Positions 1 through 6,174 of a DNA stretch of 16,056 bases are shown piece by piece (position 1 is the first letter of the stretch; the number at the start of each line of letters is the position of its first letter). Made by a program: the position numbers and the translations under genes. The stretch comes from Elusimicrobiota bacterium (GTDB lineage Bacteria; Elusimicrobiota; Elusimicrobia; UBA1565; UBA9628). The stretch covers positions 1-16,056 of the forward strand of contig JAGWJU010000010.1 in the NCBI GenBank assembly GCA_028865585.1, given 5' to 3'. The notes beneath the pieces are model-generated. The model was not told the origin of the DNA and made no database searches. It saw only the letters and a list, made by a program, of their open reading frames with translations.

Positions 1-563
1 GCGTCCCTCATGCGGGTGCGCAGATAGAGGGCGTGGGGCTGGGGCAGGACGATTTCAGGCGTGTCTTCCAGCACCAGAATCCGCTCCTGCGGCGGGATGA
101 AGGAGGCGAGGGCGTTCATCAGCGTGGTCTTGCCCGAGCTTGTCCCTCCGGCGACCAGCACGTTTCTGCGGCTTTCAACCGCGTAGCGCAGGAAGCCGGC
201 GGCCGCGGGCGAGAGCGCCCCCAGGCGGATCAAATCGTCAAGGGAAGGACGGCGCTCCGGGCGCCTGCGCACCGTGATGCAGAGCCCTCCGCGTCCCAGC
301 AGAGGCGGCGCCAGAACGTGGACTCGGGAGCCGTCTTGCGCGGTCAAGTCCGCGTAGGGCCGCGCGGGGCCGAGGTCCGCCTTTGCTCCGATGAGAAATT
401 CCAGAAAACGGATTTTGTCGTCCTCCGAGACTGCGAGCGGCAGCTTCTCAAGCCGTCCGCCCTGGCGTTCGACGTAAACCGAGCCGTCGGCGTTGGCCAT
501 GATTTCCGTCGCGGCCCCGTCCCGGGAGAGGGCCTGCAGGGCTTGGACCTCGGCGGCGCCCAC
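1..563 (-). CDS. CpaF/TadA-family secretion ATPase, 5' portion
   Basis: AAA+-like ATPase of the type II/IV secretion superfamily that powers Tad pilus or related secretion machines at the cytoplasmic face of the inner membrane. About 187 residues are visible; the 3' end lies beyond base 1. Residues 19-32 (TEIMANADGSVYVE) match the N-terminal beta domain of CpaF proteins, GSRVHV at 78-83 precedes the nucleotide fold, Walker A is GGTSSGKTT at 139-147 with K145, and the Asp box reads LVLEDTPEI at 163-171, followed by PQPH. The chosen GTG start (563) sits 2 bases after the stop of the kinase-like gene and has a GAAGAG ribosome site 6 bases upstream. The protein begins almost directly at the ATPase N-terminal domain, without the long leading helical region common in CpaF. 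Family assignment is strong; the CpaF versus other Tad-like ATPase subtype is not settled. The second half (Walker B, His box) is not in view. Confidence 0.9.
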   Translation of the reverse strand, partial: MGAAEVQALQALSRDGAATEIMANADGSVYVERQGGRLEKLPLAVSEDDKIRFLEFLIGAKADLGPARPYADLTAQDGSRVHVLAPPLLGRGGLCITVRRRPERRPSLDDLIRLGALSPAAAGFLRYAVESRRNVLVAGGTSSGKTTLMNALASFIPPQERILVLEDTPEIVLPQPHALYLRTRMRD

Positions 564-565
564 GG

Positions 566-1891
566 CTAGCTCTTCTTTCCGTCCTTGCCGGACGCCGGCT
601 TGGAGACCACGAGGCGGGAGAAGGCTGCAAAAAGATCCGCCGCGCTGGAAAAGCGTTTTTCCGGCTCCGCCGCGAGGGCCTTGGCGAAAAATTCATCCAT
701 GGCCGGCCCCAGTTCCGGGACTTTTTGGGAGGGCGGGGCGAAAAGCGCCGAGCCGGCGGGGCCGCGGCTTTCAAAGAAGGCCGTTTTGCCCGTGAGCATC
801 TCGTAGAGGCAGGCGGCCAGGGAGAAAAGATCGGAGGAGGGCGTGGAGTCTCCTCGCTCCGGGGAGAACTCCGGCGCGGCGTAAGCCAGCGCGGCGACCG
901 GCCAAAGCCCGAAGCCGCGCATCTTCACCTGGGAGGGCCCGATGATGATTTCCCCCGGGGCCAGCGGCCCGTGGCAGAGGCCTAGGGCGTGCGCCGCGTC
1001 CAAGGCTTCGCAGAGGTTTTTCAAGAGCCGCAAGGCCTGCTCCGGAGAATACCGCCGTTCGGGCAGGCGCTCCAGGGTTTTGCGCAGGGAATCTCCGCGC
1101 AGCGATTCGTACGCCGCGAAAACGCACACGCCGCAGGGGAATACTCCGCGCAGGAGGGCGGCGGACGGATGCTTGAAATCGACGGCCTTGCGGGCGCGCT
1201 CGAGCCCGCCGGGGACGCTGGGGTAGCGGACGATAGTCATCGGGTCGTCGCTCAGGTCACGACCGTCGTAAACGCAGACGCCGTCGGTCTCCTCTTTGAT
1301 GGTGCCCAGGATAAAGCGTCCGCCCAAGACGGCGCCGGCTCTGGGCAGCGGCGCCGAATGCGGGATCTCCGAGGCCGGGATGTGGCCCTGCCCGGGATCC
1401 CGGCGAGGCCTGGACTTGGGGGAGGATTTCGGAATCAGAGCGATCAGGAGGGCCAAGAGGAGAAGCGCCAGGCCTAGGGCGGCCAAGGGGCGCCCTAGGC
1501 GAGCGCGCAGGGGGGCCTTTCCTGCCGTGGGCGCGCTTGTCCGCGGCGCCGGCAAAGCGTGTTCCGCCGCGGCCTTGATCGGCGCGGCAGACGCCGCGAC
1601 TTTCTCTTCGGCCTCGGCGCGGGCCCAAGATTGGGTTTTCAGGGCTTGGACCGCGGGATCCTCCGAGCCCAAGCTCAAGGCGTTCCCGGCGTCGCGCCAG
1701 GCGCTCCAGTATTCGCGGCGGCCGAACTCGGCCTGGGCTTTGCGCGCGTACGCCGCGGCGCGCGCCGCGCTCGTTGAGACGGCGACGCCCGCGCCCGCCG
1801 CCGCAGAGCTCGACTTGGCGACCGCGGCGAAAGCGGGCGCCGCCAAGGGGCCGAGCGCCAGGAAAAGCCCTAGGAAGCAGTTTGATACAAT
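566..1891 (-). CDS. Membrane-anchored pseudokinase with signal-like N-terminus
   Basis: About 441 residues if it starts at an ATT codon at 1891. Residues 1-22 look like a signal peptide or leading membrane helix ending in an AFA-like cleavage site. Residues 42-100 form an Ala-rich helical, possibly TPR-like segment. A second membrane helix lies at 134-153, and residues 188-428 have the bacterial Ser/Thr kinase fold. Catalytic residues are gone: no glycine-rich GxGxxG loop, no VAIK-type lysine (the strand reads MTIVRYP), HRDLKPEN is replaced by HGPLAPGE at 307-314 (no catalytic Asp), and DFG is replaced by GFG at 326-328. Structural landmarks remain: YAAPE at 337-341 and SDLFSLAACLYEMLTG at 353-368. 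It is therefore probably a scaffold or sensor. Its stop is 2 bases before the CpaF-type ATPase, suggesting regulation of that machine (inference). No ATG, GTG or TTG lies in frame near the signal segment, so the start is uncertain; the reading frame itself stays open back into tilS antisense. Confidence 0.8.
   Translation of the reverse strand: MVSNCFLGLFLALGPLAAPAFAAVAKSSSAAAGAGVAVSTSAARAAAYARKAQAEFGRREYWSAWRDAGNALSLGSEDPAVQALKTQSWARAEAEEKVAASAAPIKAAAEHALPAPRTSAPTAGKAPLRARLGRPLAALGLALLLLALLIALIPKSSPKSRPRRDPGQGHIPASEIPHSAPLPRAGAVLGGRFILGTIKEETDGVCVYDGRDLSDDPMTIVRYPSVPGGLERARKAVDFKHPSAALLRGVFPCGVCVFAAYESLRGDSLRKTLERLPERRYSPEQALRLLKNLCEALDAAHALGLCHGPLAPGEIIIGPSQVKMRGFGLWPVAALAYAAPEFSPERGDSTPSSDLFSLAACLYEMLTGKTAFFESRGPAGSALFAPPSQKVPELGPAMDEFFAKALAAEPEKRFSSAADLFAAFSRLVVSKPASGKDGKKS
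1883..1891 (+). promoter_or_regulatory. Extended -10 promoter of tilS
   Basis: TGA followed by TACAAT (-10 at 1886-1891; consensus TATAAT) makes a TGn-extended -10. The tilS GTG begins 7 bases downstream of the hexamer, just where transcription should start. No convincing -35 is present at the usual spacing, which fits an extended -10 promoter. Position and match are seen in the sequence; activity is inferred. Confidence 0.5.
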
Positions 1892-1897
1892 GCGGGC

Positions 1898-2668
1898 GTG
1901 AGAAAAGAGTCCTTCGCGGCGCGAGTGTGGTCGAAGATTCGGGGCTTGGAGAAGGAGCGCGGATTTTTCGCCGCCGGAGACCGCGTTCTCGCCGCGATTT
2001 CGGGCGGGCCGGATTCGGTCTGCCTGGGGCATTATCTCTGGTCGCAAAGCCGCCGCCGGGGTTTCGCGCTGCATTTCGTCCATTTCCACCACGGTCTGCG
2101 CGGGCGCGCGGCCGACGCGGACGCGCGCTTCGTGCTTGAGTTGGGGCGCCGCTGGGGCGTGCCCACGCGCGTGATTCGCCTCCCCGTGGCCAAGGCCGCC
2201 GCCCGCCGGGGCTTGGGCCTCGAAGAGGCCGGACGGAAGCTGCGCTATCGGGCCTTGGCCCGGGAGGCCAAGCGCCTGGGCTGCGGCAAGGCCGCCACCG
2301 CGCACCACTTGGATGATCAGGCCGAGAGCGTCGTGCTGAGCCTTCTGCGCGGGAGCCGGCTCGAGTCCCTGGCCGGGATTTTCCCCGAGCGGCCTTTGGC
2401 ACCCGGCGTGACGCTGGTCCGCCCTCTTTTGCGCCTTCGAAAATCCGAAATTCTGGACTATGCGCGGTTCCGCGGCCTTAAGTTCAGGGTGGATCGGAGC
2501 AACGCTTCGGTCCGCTTCTCCCGCAACTGGGTGCGGAGGGAGGTTCTGCCGCTTTTGGAGCGCAAAAACCCCCGCATCCGGGAACGCCTGTCCGCCATCT
2601 CCGATCAGGTTCGCCATGAGTTCTTCAGCGCGCAGGCTCCTCGCCCAGCGGAGCGAGCGAAGCGATGA
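1898..2668 (+). CDS. tilS: tRNA(Ile)-lysidine synthase, short form
   Basis: Modifies C34 of tRNA-Ile(CAU) with lysine so that the anticodon reads AUA. In this 256-residue protein the PP-loop SGGPDS lies at 35-40. The ATPase core includes VHFHHGLRG (61-69), TAHHLDDQAESV (134-145), RGSRLESLAGI (151-161), VRPLL (174-178) and SNASVRFSRNWVR (201-213), all typical TilS landmarks in the right order. The protein ends near residue 256, so it has the catalytic N-terminal domain but little or none of the C-terminal TilS domains found in longer family members. GTG at 1898 is chosen because it directly follows an extended -10; GTG at 1925 is an in-frame alternative. No Shine-Dalgarno sequence is visible. 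Its last 44 bases overlap the convergent epimerase gene. Confidence 0.93.
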   Translation: MRKESFAARVWSKIRGLEKERGFFAAGDRVLAAISGGPDSVCLGHYLWSQSRRRGFALHFVHFHHGLRGRAADADARFVLELGRRWGVPTRVIRLPVAKAAARRGLGLEEAGRKLRYRALAREAKRLGCGKAATAHHLDDQAESVVLSLLRGSRLESLAGIFPERPLAPGVTLVRPLLRLRKSEILDYARFRGLKFRVDRSNASVRFSRNWVRREVLPLLERKNPRIRERLSAISDQVRHEFFSAQAPRPAERAKR

Positions 2669-3380
2669 GCTCTCTCGGGTAGCCGATATCGAGAACCTTG
2701 AGCCGGCCGACGTATTTGGCGGCGTGGGGCGCCAGAAGCCCGCGCTTGGCCAGCCCCAAAGCCAGGGTCAGTTCGGCCGTCACGTAAACGCCGCTGTGGT
2801 GCCCCGTGTCCGGGTTGAGGCCGGAGGGCAAATCCAAGGCGACGACCGGCTTGCCGGAACGGGCCACGGCCTGGATCATGTCCCGCGCCGGGCCGGCGGG
2901 CTTGCCGCTGGAACCGGTTCCTAAAATCGCGTCCAAGACGGCGTCGGCATGGGCCAGGGCGGCTTCGGCGTCTTCCGGCGAGGACCACGTCGAGACGGGC
3001 ACCGAGGCTTGGCGGGCCTTTTTAAGTTGGGTCCGCGTCAATTCGGGATAATCGCCTGCGCCCTCGCCGTCTTTGCGGGGCGGACACAGGAAAACGGAGA
3101 CCTCGACGCCGGCGCCCTTGAGATGCCGGGCCGCGGCCAAGCCGTCGCCGCCGTTGGCGCCGCGTCCGCAGAAGACGGCCGCGCGCTTGGGGGCTCCGCC
3201 CGGCTTTTTTTCGTCCAGAAACTCGAGCGTCTCCCGCGCGGCCGCGCGTCCCGCGTTCTCCATCAGGTCCCGCGAGGCAACGCCGTATTTCTGCTCGCAG
3301 AGGCCGTCGAGCGCGCGCATGTCCTGCGCCGTCGCGGTCGGCAGGCCTTCGTAAGAAAGCGGCAGCGGCCCGCGGCTCAC
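2625..3380 (-). CDS. nnrE: NAD(P)H-hydrate epimerase (YjeF N-terminal domain only)
   Basis: Repairs damaged nicotinamide cofactors by interconverting the R and S epimers of NAD(P)H hydrate. The 251 residues cover one YjeF_N domain: DLMENAG at 38-44, the nucleotide loop CGRGANGGDGLAAARHL at 71-87, DAILGTG at 150-156 and VVALDLPSGLNPDTG at 179-193 all match the family. There is no C-terminal ADP/ATP-dependent dehydratase (NnrD) domain, which many bacteria fuse to it, so the partner enzyme must lie elsewhere or be absent. The GTG start at 3380 overlaps the preceding stop as GTGA, implying translational coupling; the methionine at residue 21 is an alternative. It is the last gene of the long minus-strand run and overlaps tilS tail to tail by 44 bases. 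Confidence 0.92.
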   Translation of the reverse strand: MSRGPLPLSYEGLPTATAQDMRALDGLCEQKYGVASRDLMENAGRAAARETLEFLDEKKPGGAPKRAAVFCGRGANGGDGLAAARHLKGAGVEVSVFLCPPRKDGEGAGDYPELTRTQLKKARQASVPVSTWSSPEDAEAALAHADAVLDAILGTGSSGKPAGPARDMIQAVARSGKPVVALDLPSGLNPDTGHHSGVYVTAELTLALGLAKRGLLAPHAAKYVGRLKVLDIGYPRELIASLAPLGEEPAR

Positions 3381-3898
3381 AGGGCCAGGACCTCGGCGTG
3401 AAATTGGGAAAGTGCGGCCGCGACGGACCCGAAGATAAGCGCGAGGCCCAAGCCGGCCAGCGCGAGGCAGGGCCAAAGAAAGGCCAGGGCCGCCGCCAAG
3501 CGGCTCACGCCGCGATTGCGCGCCAGAGCTTGGGCGCGCAATCCGGCGTTGACGAGCCAAGCCGCGAAGAGGAGCCCGAAGGCCAAGGGCAAGGATCCGG
3601 GCGCCGTCCAGCGCGCCAGAAGGGCCGCCGGAAGAAGCAGCGTCCAGGAGAGCTCCGTTTTCGACGCAATCTTGAAAACATCCAGCGCGCTTCCGGGGGC
3701 GGAAAACAAATCGAGCACGAGATGCGCCGTCGCGGCGGTGAAAAAGCACGACCCCAAGCGCCAAGCGGCCAAGGCGAGGCCCAGCGCGGCCAGGCCGGCC
3801 CAAGACAGGTGCGCGCCGAAGAGAAGGGCCGCTCCCGCGGCGAGGCTTGCGCCCGCCGCGGCGAAGTCGAGGGCGAAGTCCGCGGTCACGGCTGCCAC
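3377..3898 (-). CDS. Small multi-helix membrane protein, possibly Yip1-like
   Basis: A 173-residue, strongly hydrophobic protein with about five membrane segments (roughly 11-28, 31-47, 48-66, 84-120 as one or two helices, 134-158). The stretch at 58-92, with AHLVLDLFS, a polar DVFKIASKTEL stretch and then SWTLLLPAALL, resembles the arrangement in Yip1-domain membrane proteins, but that is a weak resemblance by eye and no function is claimed. It sits between SppA and the epimerase, overlapping both. Two GTG starts are possible: 3898, overlapping sppA by 13 bases, or 3889, which gives a GTGA overlap exactly like the junction with the downstream gene and would make a 170-residue protein. Confidence 0.75.
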   Translation of the reverse strand: MAAVTADFALDFAAAGASLAAGAALLFGAHLSWAGLAALGLALAAWRLGSCFFTAATAHLVLDLFSAPGSALDVFKIASKTELSWTLLLPAALLARWTAPGSLPLAFGLLFAAWLVNAGLRAQALARNRGVSRLAAALAFLWPCLALAGLGLALIFGSVAAALSQFHAEVLAL

Positions 3899-4887
3899 CC
3901 CGGCCAGAGGTATTCGAGCCCCATGCGCGGCGGCGCGAGCTCGGAGCTCAAGGACGCCAAGGGGCCGGGCCCCTCGAAGCGCGATTGAAGCAGGTTTAGG
4001 ATGTCGCTGAAATGGCCGCCCACGCGCTGCACGCGCGGCGTGCCCCGGATGCCGCCCAGCTTGGCCGCCAGATCGAGCGCGTCGGTCGAGTCTCCGAGCT
4101 CGTCGACCAAATGATCCTTGAGAGCCTGATCGCCGGAAAAAATGCGTCCGTCGGCCAGCGGTTTGAGCTGCGCCGGAGGGATGCGCCGTCCGGCGCTGAC
4201 CGCCGCCAGGAACTGGCCGTAGGCGTCCGAGACCAGGTTCTGGAGCAGCTGCTTCTCGGCGGGGGTCAAGGGCCGGGCGGGCGAGCCGATATCCTTGAAC
4301 TTGCCGGACTTGATGGGCGTCATCTGGTAGCCGATCTTCTTGAAAAGGCCCTGCAGGTTGCTGATGGGAAAAATCACGCCGATGGATCCGGTGAGCGTCC
4401 CGGGGTGCGCCACTATGCGGTCGCAGGCCGTGGCGATGTAGTAGCCGCCCGAGGCGGCCACGTCGTCGAAGAGGGCGACGACGGGCAGGTGGTCCTCGCG
4501 CTTGATTCGCTGGATTTGGCTGTAGAGCTCCTGCACGGCGCCGACGCTGCCGCCGGGAGAATTGATGTCAATGACGATGGCCCGCACGCCCGGAGTCGCG
4601 GCCAAGTCCTTGAGCTTGCGCGTCCACTGCCCGACGCCGCCCTGAGACCACGGCGCGGAGCCGTCCGAGGTGTAGATGGGGCCGCGGATGTCGAGCCATC
4701 CGACGGAACCCTGCGAGGAGAGCACCGAGGTCGGCCCGCCGGAGGCCGCGCGGCGCTTGGGGCCGCGGGTGATGATGACGGCCGCCGCCGCCAGGGACAG
4801 AAGGTAAAGCGAGGCAAGCAGGATGGGCGGCCCGCGGCGCGGCGCTGATTTTTCGGGAACGGGATTCGATTCGATGTTTTCAGGCAT
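3886..4887 (-). CDS. sppA: Signal peptide peptidase SppA
   Basis: Membrane-anchored serine protease of the S49 family that degrades leftover signal peptides, acting on the outer face of the inner membrane. The 333-residue length fits the short, single-domain bacterial form rather than the double-domain E. coli form. One N-terminal membrane helix lies at about 21-41. The catalytic domain shows VIDINSPGGSVGA (105-117), the nucleophile S146 in VAASGGYYIA, TGSIGVI (166-172) and the general-base lysine, most likely K198, in KSGKFKDIGSP (193-203). ATG at 4887 has GGAG 8 bases upstream and follows the GGDEF gene stop by 3 bases. It is embedded in the tmRNA-acyltransferase-GGDEF run; nothing in the sequence shows separate regulation. 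Confidence 0.95.
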   Translation of the reverse strand: MPENIESNPVPEKSAPRRGPPILLASLYLLSLAAAAVIITRGPKRRAASGGPTSVLSSQGSVGWLDIRGPIYTSDGSAPWSQGGVGQWTRKLKDLAATPGVRAIVIDINSPGGSVGAVQELYSQIQRIKREDHLPVVALFDDVAASGGYYIATACDRIVAHPGTLTGSIGVIFPISNLQGLFKKIGYQMTPIKSGKFKDIGSPARPLTPAEKQLLQNLVSDAYGQFLAAVSAGRRIPPAQLKPLADGRIFSGDQALKDHLVDELGDSTDALDLAAKLGGIRGTPRVQRVGGHFSDILNLLQSRFEGPGPLASLSSELAPPRMGLEYLWPGWQP

Positions 4888-4890
4888 ATC

Positions 4891-6174
4891 TTAGCTCCGG
4901 CCTCGGGAGGAGGCGCTTTCCACCCGGTTGCGTCCGCCCGCCTTGGCGCGGTAGAGGGCCGCGTCGGCCTGGGAGATGAGCTCTTCCGGGGTGGCCGCGT
5001 CGGCCGGGAAGTGGGCCAGGCCGATGGAAACGCTCACGTGCACTTGGTTGAAGCCCAAGGAAAATCGCTCCTGCTCGACGGTTTTGCGGATGGCCTCGGC
5101 TTTGCGCGCGGCGCCTTGGGCCTGGGCGCGCGGAAGGATGACCGCGAACTCCTCGCCGCCGTAGCGCGCCACAAAGTCGGTTTCGTAGACCGAAGAGTTC
5201 AAGAGTTCGCCCAAGCGCTTGAGGACTTGATCCCCGAAGGGATGGCCGTAGCGGTCATTTAACTCCTTGAAATGATCGATGTCAAGGAGCAGAAGGGACA
5301 CGGGCGTCTTAAAGGCCTGCGCCCGGACGAGTTCGTCCTTTAAGCGTTCGTCGAATCCGCCGCGGCGGTGCACGCCGGTCAGTCCGTCGATGCGCGAGAG
5401 GCTTTCCATCTCTTGGAAAATGCGGATGCGCCGGAAGGCGAAGGCGATTTCCTGGGCGAAGGACAGGGCCTTTCCCATAAGCTCGGGCGGCTGCAGGCCC
5501 GCGGGGCAGCGCGCGTAGAAGCTGCCCAGAATTTCGCCGTCCGAGATGGGGACGACCGCCGCTTTTTCGGGGTTCTCGATGACGTGGGCTTGGGCCGGCG
5601 AAAGCCCGTGCTCCTGAAGATATCTCTCCAATGTGATCCAGGACGATCCGGGCGAAGCCGAAAGCCCGTGGACCAGGAGCGACCGGAAGGTTCCGGACGG
5701 CTCGGCCAGATAGAAAGCGAAATCGGAGATGCCCAGATACTCCTCCACGGCGGATTCGAGGCGCGGGCGCACGTCCTCCCAGCCCAGCGCCTCAGTCAGG
5801 CCCTTGATGAGGCCGTAGAGGGCTAGGGCCTGCTTCTGCTCTTTCCCTGCGGCCATGCCTCGGTTCTTTGCCTGGGCCAAATCGAGACGCGCTTTTTCTC
5901 CCGCGGCGCGGATATCCTCCAATCGGGCAGAACGTTCTCTCTCCCCGCGCCGTGCGCGAGAGATCGCGAACCATGAGTAGGCCGCGGCGGCGGCGATCCA
6001 GGCGGCCAGCACCCAGGCAGGGGCGCCCGCGGGACTTTTGACCAGAATCCATAGCGCGGCGCCGGCCGCCAGAGGCGCGACCGCGGCCGCAGCCCAGGCA
6101 CGTCGCGGGTAGCCCGCCCAGAGAGCCGCCGCGGGTAAAAAAGCCGCCGCCGCCCAAAGCCAGGCTTCGTTCAT
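4891..6174 (-). CDS. Membrane GGDEF protein (probable diguanylate cyclase), degenerate I-site
   Basis: A 427-residue protein predicted to make cyclic di-GMP from two GTP. It has three N-terminal membrane helices (about 3-20, 27-45, 53-71), a charged coiled-coil-like linker at 75-115, a GAF-like sensor region at about 128-255 and a GGDEF domain at 258-418. The active-site loop is RYGGEEF (337-343), with the metal and substrate region LLDIDHFKELNDRYGH at 296-311, so catalysis looks intact. The inhibitory I-site RxxD position reads YETD (330-333), so the arginine is missing and product inhibition is probably weak or absent. Its ATG overlaps the stop of the other GGDEF gene as ATGA. The two are tandem relatives with the same domain order but clearly divergent sensor parts. 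Confidence 0.93.
   Translation of the reverse strand: MNEAWLWAAAAFLPAAALWAGYPRRAWAAAAVAPLAAGAALWILVKSPAGAPAWVLAAWIAAAAAYSWFAISRARRGERERSARLEDIRAAGEKARLDLAQAKNRGMAAGKEQKQALALYGLIKGLTEALGWEDVRPRLESAVEEYLGISDFAFYLAEPSGTFRSLLVHGLSASPGSSWITLERYLQEHGLSPAQAHVIENPEKAAVVPISDGEILGSFYARCPAGLQPPELMGKALSFAQEIAFAFRRIRIFQEMESLSRIDGLTGVHRRGGFDERLKDELVRAQAFKTPVSLLLLDIDHFKELNDRYGHPFGDQVLKRLGELLNSSVYETDFVARYGGEEFAVILPRAQAQGAARKAEAIRKTVEQERFSLGFNQVHVSVSIGLAHFPADAATPEELISQADAALYRAKAGGRNRVESASSRGRS

Noticed and set aside
1892..2617. Upstream extension of the pseudokinase frame to an ATG at 2617
   Set aside because: These 242 extra residues are exactly antisense to tilS, lack any recognisable motif, and would bury a clear signal-like segment in mid-protein.
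2640..2670. GCGAGCGAAGCG-type short repeat as a possible terminator or mobile-element end
   Set aside because: It is a few bases of purine-rich repetition in coding sequence on both strands, with no stable hairpin plus T run and no flanking duplication.
3381..3803. N-terminal extension of the epimerase to an ATG at 3803
   Set aside because: The extra 141 residues are out-of-frame reading of the membrane-protein gene. The GTGA overlap at 3380 gives a normal-length YjeF domain.
4012..4848. 278-residue open frame antisense to sppA
   Set aside because: Mirror of a strongly supported peptidase gene, with no recognisable motif.
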